This document shows, one piece after another, positions 8,598 through 17,000 of a stretch of DNA of 40,646 nt. The translations under genes and the position numbers were made by a program. The notes under the pieces are model-generated. The model was not told the origin of the DNA, made no database searches, and saw only the letters and a program-made list of their open reading frames with translations. Numbering within the stretch: position 1 is the first letter of the stretch; every line of letters begins with the position of its first letter. The stretch is taken from positions 1 through 40,646 of the forward strand of contig PLXP01000278.1 in NCBI GenBank assembly GCA_003151435.1, given 5' to 3'. The stretch comes from Acidobacteriaceae bacterium (GTDB taxonomy: Bacteria; Acidobacteriota; Terriglobia; Terriglobales; Acidobacteriaceae).

Positions 8598-9518
8598 ATG
8601 AACTGGACCGGCGTAATGCCCGCCATGACCACCGCCTTCGACAAGGATTACAACGTCGATCACTCTTTTGTCGCCCGGCACTCTCAATGGCTCGTCGAGA
8701 ATGGCTGCACCGGAATCGTCTGCCTGGGATCGCTCGGCGAAGCGCCCACGCTGAAGTTCCAGGAGAAGATCGAGATTCTAAAAACCGTCGTCACCGCTCG
8801 CGGCGGTAAGGCCCCCACGGTTGCGGCCGTCTCCGCGCTCTCCACCGCGGAAGCCGTCGATCTGGCCAAAGCTGCACAGGCCGTTGGCTGCGAGGGACTC
8901 ATGATCCTGCCGCCCTACGTCTACAAAGGCGACTGGCGCGAGACCAAAGCGCACATTGCCGCGATCCTCAAAGCCACCCCCCTTCCCTGCCTCCTCTATA
9001 ACAACCCGGTCGCTTACGGAACGGATTTCCTGCCCGAGCAGATAGCGGAGCTGGCCGCCGAATATCCCAACCTCGCTGCCGTCAAGGAGTCGTCCACCGA
9101 CGTTCGCCGCGTCACTGCGATTCGCGCCTTAATCGGCAACCGCGTCGCCCCATTCGTCGGCGTGGATGATGCCATCGTCGAAGGCATTGCCGCCGGAGCT
9201 GTGGGCTGGATCGCCGGACTGGTCAATGCCCTGCCCCGCGAATCCGTAGACCTTTTCAACTTGGCCGCGGCCGGCAAAACGGAGGAAGCCTTCCAGCTCT
9301 ACCGCTGGTTCCTGCCCCTGCTGCGCATGGACACCGTACCCAAGTTCATCCAACTCATCAAGCAGGTGCAGCAGGAAGCAGGCATCGGCTCGGCTCGCGT
9401 ACGCGCTCCGCGGCTGGAAGTGGTCGCAGAAGAACTGGCTGCCGTGCGGAACGCCTACGCGTATGCCCAGGCCAGCCGTCCCGCAATCGCCAAAGCCAGC
9501 ACGCCTTTCATCCTTTAG
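8598..9518 (+). CDS. DapA-family pyrroline-4-hydroxy-2-carboxylate deaminase (LhpC-like)
   Basis: A 306-residue class I aldolase-type (beta/alpha)8 barrel of the dihydrodipicolinate synthase superfamily. The Schiff-base lysine is K163 (AAVKESSTD), the proton-relay tyrosine is Y134 (LLYNNPVAYG), and the substrate-carboxylate loop reads GSLGE (44-48). The family covers DHDPS, KDG aldolases, N-acetylneuraminate lyase and the Hyp-pathway deaminase. Position directly after the epimerase and FAD oxidase argues for delta-1-pyrroline-4-hydroxy-2-carboxylate deaminase, which yields alpha-ketoglutarate semialdehyde and ammonia. It has a strong AAGGAG site 5 bases before the ATG, 9 bp after the previous stop. 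The next enzyme, a semialdehyde dehydrogenase, is not in the window. Confidence 0.82.
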   Translation: MNWTGVMPAMTTAFDKDYNVDHSFVARHSQWLVENGCTGIVCLGSLGEAPTLKFQEKIEILKTVVTARGGKAPTVAAVSALSTAEAVDLAKAAQAVGCEGLMILPPYVYKGDWRETKAHIAAILKATPLPCLLYNNPVAYGTDFLPEQIAELAAEYPNLAAVKESSTDVRRVTAIRALIGNRVAPFVGVDDAIVEGIAAGAVGWIAGLVNALPRESVDLFNLAAAGKTEEAFQLYRWFLPLLRMDTVPKFIQLIKQVQQEAGIGSARVRAPRLEVVAEELAAVRNAYAYAQASRPAIAKASTPFIL

Positions 9519-9524
9519 CCTCTT

Positions 9525-9545
9525 GTCACCCGGAGTTTCGGTGAC
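9525..9545. terminator. Weak hairpin between convergent operons
   Basis: GTCACC (9525-9530) pairs with GGTGAC (9540-9545) across a 9-base loop, in the 54-bp gap between the convergent deaminase and hypD genes. There is no clear U-tract on either strand, so termination activity is doubtful. Confidence 0.3.
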
Positions 9546-9572
9546 CTTGGCCTGCGTGGGCCGCGTCCAGAT

Positions 9573-11954
9573 CTATGCTGGCGTCAACATCGAATGTGCG
9601 ACGTCCTCATACTCGGTGCGCAAGATGATCTCGTTCTGCAAAGCGCTCGTTAAGTCACAGAAGTAGTCGCTATACCCAGCAACGCGCACGATCAGGTCGC
9701 GGTACTTCTCCGGCTCCGCTTGCGCGGCGCGCAGCGTGTCCGTGGTGACCACATTGAACTGAATGTGATGCCCCCCCAGGCGGAAGTAGGAGCGGACCAT
9801 ATACGCCAGCCTGTCGAGGCCATCTTCGCCTTCCACCAATCGGGGCGTGAACTTTTGGTTCAGCAGCGTTCCGCCGGTGCGGGAATGGTCCACCTTGGCC
9901 GCGGACTTCAACGCCGCCGTTGGCCCTTTCCGGTCCGCGCCCTGGGTGGCCGAAATGCCGTCGGAAAGCGGTTCCCCGGCATGGCGTCCGTCCGCCGTCG
10001 CTCCGGTCATCGAGCCGAAGTAGACGTGGCACGTGGTGGACAGATAATTGACGCTGTAGCATCCGCCCTTGGTATTCTTGCGTCCATCCACCTCATCGAA
10101 GAAGGCGTCAAACAGATCCACATAGATGGCGTCTGCCCAGTCATCGTCATTGCCGAACTTCGGCGTCTTGTTCCACAGCGTCAAGCGCAGTTTTTCGCGG
10201 CCCTCGAAGTTGTGCGCCAACGCTTCCAGCAAATCGTCCATAGGGATCGCTTTTCGGTCGAAAACATGGTGCTTGATCGCGGCCAGGCTGTCAGCGCAAC
10301 TCGCCGGCGCTACTCCCATAATGTAGGTGGTGTTGTATTTCGGGCCGCCGTCGTTGTAGTCCTTGCCATTCGCGATACAGTCGTCGACCAGCAGGGATAG
10401 AAACGGAGCCGGCATATACGCGGCGTAGAGCCGCTCAATGACATTGTTGCCCCGCACCTTGATATCGACAAAGTAATGCAGTTGCTCGCGGAAGGCCGCG
10501 AACAACTGCTCGTAAGAAGAGAATGCGCGCGGGTCTCCGGTCGCTTTGCCGATCGTCTTGCCCGTGCGTGGATCTACACCGTTGTTCAGCGTAATCTCCA
10601 GCACCTTGGGAAAATTGAAGTATCCAGTAAGGATATAGGCTTCCTTGCCGAACGCTCCGGTCTCCACACAGCCGGAAATTCCACCGCACCGCGCTTCTTC
10701 CGCCGACTTTCCCTGGCGCATCAGTTCTTCAACAACCTTGTCGGCGTTGAAGATCGAGGGTTGTCCCCAGCCCTCGCGCACGATTTCCATGCCCCGCCTC
10801 AAAAACGCATCAGGGTTCTTCTTGCTCAGTTGCAGATTCGAAGATGGTTGTAGCAAGTGCATCTCATCGATGACATCCAGAATGAGATAGGTAACGCCGT
10901 TCACGCCGTCCGAGCCGTCGGGCTTCAATCCGCCATTGTTGATGTTTGCGAAATCCGTGTAAGTGCCACTTTCCGCGGCGGTCACGCCAACCTTGGGAGG
11001 AGCCGGCTGATTATTGAACTTGACCCACAGACATTCCAGCAGTTCCTTGGCTTCGTCCCGGCTTAGCGTGCCCTCTTCCAGATCCTTGCGGTAGAAGGGA
11101 TCCAGATGCTGGTCGAAACGTCCGGGGCAAAAGGAATCCCAGGTGTTCAGTTCCGTCACCACGCCCAGGTGGACGAACCAATAAGACTGCAACGCTTCCC
11201 AAAAATTGCGCGGTGTGTGCGCCGGCACGCGACGGCACACCGCTGCGATCTTGTGTAACTCCGCGCAACGAACGGGATCGGTTTCCGTTCTGGCTAACTC
11301 CTCAGCCTTGTCTGCGTTGCGCTCCGCAAACCGGATCACCGCATCGGCCGCAATGGCCATGGCGCGCAGTTCATCCCTCTTCGCCGAGGCCACTGGATCA
11401 CCGAAGTAATCCAGGCGCGATAACTCGAGTTCTATCTCGTCCTTTAACTCAAGCAGGCCTTTGCGATAGATAACATCGCCCAGCACTGTGTGTCCTGGGG
11501 CGCGTTGTTCCATGAATTCGGTGAAGATACCAGCCTCGTACGCGTTCTTCCACTCCGGAGTCATCTCCGCAAAGATCAGATCGCGCATCGAGCGGCCTTC
11601 CCAGTAGGGGATAGCCTCGTTCTTCTGCACCTGGCGGGCGTTTTCGTCCACGGAGTAGGAGATCTTCTCGCGGGAATTCAGGATTTCAAAGTCGTCGAGA
11701 CTGTGACAGCAGAGTTCCGGGAAGGTGGGAGTGCCTTTAGGAGCGGGGCCTCGCTCGCCAACAATCAACTCCTCCTTTCCGATATAGATCTCCTTGTTTT
11801 CCATCAGGTGCCGAAATGCGCGAGCGCGGCGGATGGGAACCGAAGCCGTCTTGTCCTGCCGGTAAAACTCGGTAAGAAGAGCCGCTCGTTCGATGGAGAG
11901 CCAAGGCTTGGTTTCCAGGGTCGCTTCTCTCAGTCTGCGCACACGCTCGTTCAT
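9573..11954 (-). CDS. hypD: Glycyl-radical trans-4-hydroxy-L-proline dehydratase
   Basis: A 793-residue glycyl-radical enzyme that would dehydrate trans-4-hydroxy-L-proline to delta-1-pyrroline-5-carboxylate. Numbered from this start, the thiyl-radical cysteine is C429 with general base E431 (GISGCVETG), and the radical glycine is G760 (VRVAGYSDYF). The Hyp-contact residues I recall for Clostridioides difficile HypD (F152, D278, S334, Y450, T645) match F147, D273, S329, Y445 and T640, all at the same offset of -5 that also holds for Cys, Glu and Gly. This is much stronger than a generic GRE call. The ATG at 11954 was preferred over one 21 bp upstream because GGAG lies 6 bases before it and it begins one base after the activase stop (TGA-C-ATG), implying coupling. 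The radical is oxygen-sensitive. Confidence 0.92.
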   Translation of the reverse strand: MNERVRRLREATLETKPWLSIERAALLTEFYRQDKTASVPIRRARAFRHLMENKEIYIGKEELIVGERGPAPKGTPTFPELCCHSLDDFEILNSREKISYSVDENARQVQKNEAIPYWEGRSMRDLIFAEMTPEWKNAYEAGIFTEFMEQRAPGHTVLGDVIYRKGLLELKDEIELELSRLDYFGDPVASAKRDELRAMAIAADAVIRFAERNADKAEELARTETDPVRCAELHKIAAVCRRVPAHTPRNFWEALQSYWFVHLGVVTELNTWDSFCPGRFDQHLDPFYRKDLEEGTLSRDEAKELLECLWVKFNNQPAPPKVGVTAAESGTYTDFANINNGGLKPDGSDGVNGVTYLILDVIDEMHLLQPSSNLQLSKKNPDAFLRRGMEIVREGWGQPSIFNADKVVEELMRQGKSAEEARCGGISGCVETGAFGKEAYILTGYFNFPKVLEITLNNGVDPRTGKTIGKATGDPRAFSSYEQLFAAFREQLHYFVDIKVRGNNVIERLYAAYMPAPFLSLLVDDCIANGKDYNDGGPKYNTTYIMGVAPASCADSLAAIKHHVFDRKAIPMDDLLEALAHNFEGREKLRLTLWNKTPKFGNDDDWADAIYVDLFDAFFDEVDGRKNTKGGCYSVNYLSTTCHVYFGSMTGATADGRHAGEPLSDGISATQGADRKGPTAALKSAAKVDHSRTGGTLLNQKFTPRLVEGEDGLDRLAYMVRSYFRLGGHHIQFNVVTTDTLRAAQAEPEKYRDLIVRVAGYSDYFCDLTSALQNEIILRTEYEDVAHSMLTPA

Positions 11955-11955
11955 G

Positions 11956-12915
11956 TCAGTCTCCAATTCGCACATGAAATCCGCCGCACCTTAGCCGCAC
12001 GGCGATCGTTTCCATCTCTGCCGTTGTGGGCGGGACAACGCACTCCATGTCGCTGGATAGATTCATCCTGCGATATTTGTCGTTCCCCAGTTCGTGATAG
12101 GGAAGAAGATCTATCTCTCGAACTCCGAGGGGAGATAGGTACTCGGATAGAGCGTCCAAATTCTCGTTATCGTCATTGAAACCGGGGAGGATTGGAACCC
12201 GCACCCTGATCGCGTTTCCATCTTTCGCCAACATCTTCAGGTTTTGCAGGATCAAGTCATTGTTCACGCCGGTAAGGCTCAGGTGCTTTTCGCTGTTCAT
12301 CAGTTTCAGATCGTAGAAGAACAGATCGACGTGTTCGCTCACCCGGCGCAAGACATCGGAACTGGCAAAACCGCAAGTGTCGAGAACAGTGTGGAGCCGC
12401 CGAGCTTTGCAGGCTGCCAGCAGCGCTTCCACAAAATTAGCCTGCTGCAAAGGTTCGCCGCCTGAGATAGTAATACCGCCTCCAGACTCTTCGTAGAACA
12501 CTTCGTCCTTCAGCACCTCCGCCAGCACTTCCTCCACCGTAATCCAGCGGCCCACAAGTTGACGCGCGGCGCTGGGGCAGGCTTCGACACATTCGCCGCA
12601 ACGCAGGCATAGCTCGGAGGAGTTGTGGAGTTGCGCGTCCAGCGCGCCGTGCGGGCACGCGAGCACACAATCGCCGCAGCGAATGCAGCGTTCACCAAAA
12701 TAAAGGATCTCCGGCTCGCTGGATTGGCTCTCGGGGTTGTGGCACCAGCGACAGCGCAGAGGACAACCCTTGAGAAAAACCGTGGTTCGAATTCCCGGGC
12801 CATCGTGAAGCGAGAAACGCATGATGTTGAAGACGAGGCCTGCCGGCGCCGCCCGGAACGGTAGGCCTGCATCCTTCTGTGCGCCGGTTATCGGTGGGTT
12901 GCCCATCTCATGCAA
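11956..12915 (-). CDS. Radical-SAM glycyl-radical enzyme activase for HypD
   Basis: A 319-residue activase that would abstract hydrogen from G760 of the downstream dehydratase to form its radical. The radical-SAM cluster motif is C51-x3-C55-x2-C58 (CPLRCRWC). Two ferredoxin-like 4Fe-4S motifs follow (C77/C80/C83/C87 and C103/C106/C109/C113), as in the PflA-like activases that carry an inserted ferredoxin domain. GGEPL (around 153-157) binds the SAM amino group. The gene is first in a two-gene operon and touches hypD. The start is uncertain: ATG at 12915 or 12906, neither with a clear ribosome site, and a candidate operator ends only 7 bp upstream, so the message may have almost no leader. Confidence 0.9.
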   Translation of the reverse strand: MHEMGNPPITGAQKDAGLPFRAAPAGLVFNIMRFSLHDGPGIRTTVFLKGCPLRCRWCHNPESQSSEPEILYFGERCIRCGDCVLACPHGALDAQLHNSSELCLRCGECVEACPSAARQLVGRWITVEEVLAEVLKDEVFYEESGGGITISGGEPLQQANFVEALLAACKARRLHTVLDTCGFASSDVLRRVSEHVDLFFYDLKLMNSEKHLSLTGVNNDLILQNLKMLAKDGNAIRVRVPILPGFNDDNENLDALSEYLSPLGVREIDLLPYHELGNDKYRRMNLSSDMECVVPPTTAEMETIAVRLRCGGFHVRIGD

Positions 12916-12921
12916 TCACAA

Positions 12922-12939
12922 ATACAAAATAGTATACAA
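12922..12939. promoter_or_regulatory. Putative GntR operator upstream of activase-hypD (site B)
   Basis: Forward ATACAA (12922-12927) and ATACAA (12934-12939), that is TTGTAT-N6-TTGTAT toward the activase gene. Half-site sequence and 12-bp period equal those of site A. The reverse-strand core TGTATACTAT is also found at site E upstream of the permease. It lies so close to the start codon that binding would block RNA polymerase. Confidence 0.5.
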
Positions 12940-13091
12940 CAAAACCAGTTTCGAACATTCAAACTCTGTTTACCGGGGTTGACCTGCACATGAGCATTGC
13001 ACTGGAAATATCTCATTCCAAACGCCAGGGGCGGCAGTTTCTGTGAAAGCTGCCCATAGACCGCACGTCTATTGTCGCTTGATGTCCGCGG

Positions 13092-13835
13092 CTACCAACT
13101 GCCGCGTTCGCCAAAAACGTCAATGACCTTTGCCAGCCTCTTGCAGCCGTTTTCCCAGTTTGTGGAGAGCGCTCGCTCCAATCGGTCGGCATCGCCTTTG
13201 AGAAGCGCGGCGATAATTTCTTCGTGCTCGGTAACCGAGACGTGCAGCTCGTTGATGATCGCACTGGCATAGAGGCGCCAATAGCGCTCCGTCTGCGGCT
13301 CGATGGCCCGGTGCAAGGTGCTCAGCCGCGGCCCCGACCCGGCGGCAACCACTAAGCGATGGAATTCGTGGTCAAGGTCGAAGATCTCAGGACCGTTGTA
13401 ACTGCGCTCGCGCGCAATCCTATCAAGCTTTTCGTTGACTAGTTTCAGCTTGCCCGCAAGTTCGCCGCGCTCACTCTGCGGCAGCGTGGCTGCACGCCGT
13501 CCGGCCAGCCCCTCGATACGCCCGATGATCGGATACAGCTCACTGGCATCCTCTTTGGTCAGCGGCGCAACAATCATGCGCGACTTGCTGCCATTGCGAT
13601 ACTCCATGATGTAGCCTTCACGTTGCAGAAGGTAAAGCGCCCCCCGCACCGGTGTTCGGCTCATGTTCAGGTGTTCGCACAGATCACCTTCGACGATCCA
13701 GGTTCCCGGCGCCAGCTTGCCGTGAACGATCAAATCACGAACGCGCTGAAACGCGATGCCAACGCTGGTTCCGTGTTCCGCCTTGGCGGCTCGTTTCGTC
13801 GAACCCTTGGTTACTTTCGTTGCCGAAGGTGCCAT
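13092..13835 (-). CDS. GntR-family (FCD subfamily) transcriptional regulator
   Basis: A 247-residue repressor-type protein. A basic N-terminus (residues 1-20) precedes a winged helix-turn-helix at about 25-90, with the recognition part CEHLNMSRTPVRGALYLLQREGYI. A helical FCD ligand-binding domain follows; the DLDHEFHRLV stretch and later H/E-containing helices would supply its metal and carboxylate ligands. FCD regulators usually sense small organic acids or amino acids, and I recall a GntR-type repressor (HypR) controlling Hyp catabolism in Sinorhizobium. It lies between the receptor gene and the activase-hypD operon, all on the same strand, and is the only regulator in the cluster, so it is the natural candidate for the repeated TTGTAT sites. 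The ligand is likely Hyp or a pathway intermediate (inference). Confidence 0.88.
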   Translation of the reverse strand: MAPSATKVTKGSTKRAAKAEHGTSVGIAFQRVRDLIVHGKLAPGTWIVEGDLCEHLNMSRTPVRGALYLLQREGYIMEYRNGSKSRMIVAPLTKEDASELYPIIGRIEGLAGRRAATLPQSERGELAGKLKLVNEKLDRIARERSYNGPEIFDLDHEFHRLVVAAGSGPRLSTLHRAIEPQTERYWRLYASAIINELHVSVTEHEEIIAALLKGDADRLERALSTNWENGCKRLAKVIDVFGERGSW

Positions 13836-13930
13836 TCGCCTTCACTCTCAGATCGCAAGCCGCGTCGGAACTGCACTGTGAATTGTTTCGCCAACGTTCT
13901 GACGACGGCTCTCACGACAATAATACCATT

Positions 13931-13954
13931 GATGTATTTAGGCTTGGATACATC
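13931..13954. promoter_or_regulatory. Inverted repeat upstream of the GntR gene (site F)
   Basis: GATGTAT (13931-13937) and ATACATC (13948-13954) are perfect inverted 7-mers separated by 10 bases, about 95 bp before the regulator's start. The arms contain TGTAT/ATACA like the other sites but with different spacing. It could be an autoregulatory operator. Confidence 0.4.
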
Positions 13955-14001
13955 CCGAGCTCAATGCGGTTAGCAGTTTTAGCGTTAAGAATCTCCGGTG
14001 A

Positions 14002-14042
14002 AAAAGACTGCCGCGTCCATGCATCTTGCGGGACGCGGCAGT
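14002..14042 (-). terminator. Rho-independent terminator of the TonB receptor gene
   Basis: A 12-bp perfect stem, ACTGCCGCGTCC (14007-14018) with GGACGCGGCAGT (14031-14042), has a 12-base loop and is followed on the reverse strand by five U residues. It lies 21 bp beyond the receptor stop codon and separates it from the regulator gene. Confidence 0.85.
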
Positions 14043-14063
14043 GAGACAGACACCGGTCAAGCG

Positions 14064-17000
14064 TCAGAACTCGATATTCGCGCGAAACTCGATAACACGC
14101 GCAGGGTTCGTAACTCCGCTCGTTGCGAAGCCACTATTCTGTATCACGCCTCCGTTCCAGTTTGGAGAGCCGCCGAAAGAACCCGAGGTGCTGCCGAACA
14201 CCGGGTGATTCCATGCATTGGTCGCCTCGCCCTGTAGTTTGAACCGAAGCGTCTCAAAGACCGGGAAGGTCTTGGAGAGCGACAGATCCTGGTAGAACGC
14301 ATGCGGGCCATAAATGTTGATAATGCGGCCTATGGTTCCGGGCGTCGAGTTGGACGTGATGTATTGGGTGTTCGCGGAGCCGGTGCCGTCCGCCGACTGC
14401 ACGTACTTTGGATCGATAAGCAGCGCGTAGGTCTTGCCCGGAATGCGATGCACACCGACGGCCTTCTGCAGTTGCGAGACGGTCACGTTGTTCAGGGCAA
14501 TGCCGGCGTCGCCGTAGTCGTTGTAGGTGAGATTGCCGCTGCTGAGCTTCTGTGGAGCTCCCGTCTGGATGCTAGCGATCGTGCCAACCGTCCAGTTGCC
14601 CAACATCCGGCTAGCCAGGTTGTTGCTATTCAGGAATAGCTTTCCTTTGCCAAAGGGAAGGTCGTACGTCCCGGTCAGATGAAAGACGTGGCGGATGTCG
14701 TACTGACTCGGCCCATAAGCGAGACGCGTGTTGCGCAACGTTTCGGTGTCTGGCCAGGCACACCATCCATCGTAGCCCCCGCAGGTTACGCCGCCGGCGC
14801 CGTTGGTGTTGACACCAAAACCGAGACCGTGGCTAAACGTGTAGTTAGCGTCGAATTGCAAGCCCTTCCACTGTCCCTGCCGCAGGTCCACTTGCAGGGA
14901 ATTGTAGTTGGAGTAGCCGCCTGCGTTCATGTACTGAGTCTGCTGGCCGGCAGCATAGGGATTGGCCTGGAAAAAGTTGATGGGCTTGCCTGCGCCCGCG
15001 CCGCCAGTGTAACCGGCATTCGCGCCACAAGGTGTAAAGCTGGAGCCCACCAGGTTGCAGAGATAGGTTGTGGTGCCGAGCCCCGAGAGTGCGCTCGCAA
15101 AGGCGCCTGCCTGCCCGGTTTGAAGGTAGTTGATGAACGTCCCGTTTGCGTAATCGACCTTCGGGATGCCCGGGCCGCCGGACGCTTCGTCCGAGAATGC
15201 TGCGCCAATGATCGGCAGTGGCGTTGGGCCGGCGAAACTGCACGTGCCGCTATTGGCACACCCGGGATTCGCCGCCATATAAGCATTCAGATTGGCCTGC
15301 GCCAGCTTGAACTCCGCAAGGAAGCCGTTCTCGAAGATATTCACCTCGTTTGTGTTGTTGTTGATCCACTGATGAAGACTGCGATTGCCGGCGTAGCGGA
15401 TCTCAAGTACCCGCGAGCCGAACTGGCGCTGGATGCCAAAGTTCCAGGTCTCGGTGTAGGGCTGCTTGATGTGCGGATCGATGCCTACCACGCCTGTGCC
15501 GCAACCGGTACAGTTGCCTTGAAACGTGAAATCGGCTTGTGGCACCGACGCCGCGTATGCCGTTGGACTAAGAAGATAGCCCGGCATCGTGTCGCCCAAA
15601 GACAGCGAGCCTGGCGCAAAAGTGCCCGTCGTGCCGGTGTTATTTGGGTTCAACGCGAAATTCTGGTAGAAGAACGCCCCCTGGGAAGACACGTTATTCC
15701 AGTAGTACTGATAGGGCTCTGTGAAGCGGCGCAGGCTGAATCCGCCGCGAATCACTGTGTTGCCGCCGCCGGTCAGTTTGCTCAGAACGCCCTCTGTTAA
15801 CTTGGGATTCCACGCAAAACCCACCGAAGGCTGAGGCGTAACATGCCACGGAGCATAAGCCTGTGTCCGGGCCACGATGGTGGGATTCAAGTTGCCCTTC
15901 AACGACCCTGGATTGAAGAGATCGCCGACCGCTGTGGGTCCGTAAATGGAACTGGGGTCAGAGTTATGGTACGCGCCGCTCTTGTCGGTGCTCTGCCCCG
16001 TGAAGTCCCAACGCAGGCCATAGTTGAGCGTCAACGATGGGGATAGACGATAAGAGTCCTGCGCGAACAGGCCCCATGCGAGTGTCGACTCGTCGAGGGC
16101 GTACGAGCTGACCGTTCCCGGTTTTGTGTAGCTGTTGGTCGCATGGCTATATGCATTGGTTCCGCTCACACCGCTGATGCGGCCAGCCAGGGTCGCATAG
16201 AGATTCTGCGCCTCGGTCAGCGCGCTGCTGCTTGCATAGGGCAATGTGCCGCTGGCGCTGGCAGTAAAAGCATTGACAGCCGGATCGCCTGAAGCCAATC
16301 CGAGATTGTAGGTAGGAAAGCCCGACGGAGGATTCCAGTAGTGGTCCTGCTCGTGATAGCCCGTGATCCCCGCCTTCAGGGCGTGGCTACCCTTCTGGAA
16401 CGTCACCGTGTCCGTGAGGTTGAAGGCCGGATAGTAGGAGGTGGTGGGTAGCTGAAAAGACTGCCCGGACGCCCCTAAAGCCCAATTCACGCTCGGCTCG
16501 GTGGCGTAGAGCGGTTTGGCATTGTAAGCAAAGGCTTGGACGTCATAGAGAAATCCGAATTTGAACTGGTTGATCAACCGGGGCGAGGCGCTCCAGTCCA
16601 CCGCGTAGGATGACGTGTAGTTCTTGGTCTTGTACCCAGCCATCATGTCGTTGAAGGCCGATCCCGGAAACGGCGCGGCGTTGGCGCCCGGCTGCAAGTT
16701 GTAGGTCATGGCCCAGGAGAGGCTCATGCGCAATTTCTCAGTCGCGTTGTAGTCGACGCGGACAAATGGGAAGTATGTGGTTTGCGAATTGCTGTTGTAC
16801 CAGGAGATCGAGTTGATGTTCTTGTCGGACTTCGTGGACGTCGTCCCTGACGTGAGCGATGTATTGATCGCCTTCAATTGCGTGGCAACCACTGAGTTCA
16901 CCGTTCCCGGCAGGATGCTCGAATAGCTGTGCGCGATGTTGAGCACGTTGGCTGTGTGCAAATTTCCGTCCGTGCCCGTGTAAGTGAAATTGCCTGCCTG

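Noticed and set aside
8598..9518. Lysine-pathway DapA
   Set aside because: No lysine genes are nearby; it is embedded in the epimerase/oxidase operon, and its loop GSLGE differs from the usual DapA GTTGE.
9573..11954. Alternative calls for the glycyl-radical enzyme: pyruvate formate-lyase, glycerol or diol dehydratase, choline TMA-lyase
   Set aside because: The Hyp-contact residues match HypD at a constant offset, and the neighbours are Hyp-pathway genes.
14679..15800. Forward-strand frame of 373 codons inside the receptor gene
   Set aside because: Compositional shadow of the TonB receptor; no ribosome site and no family features.
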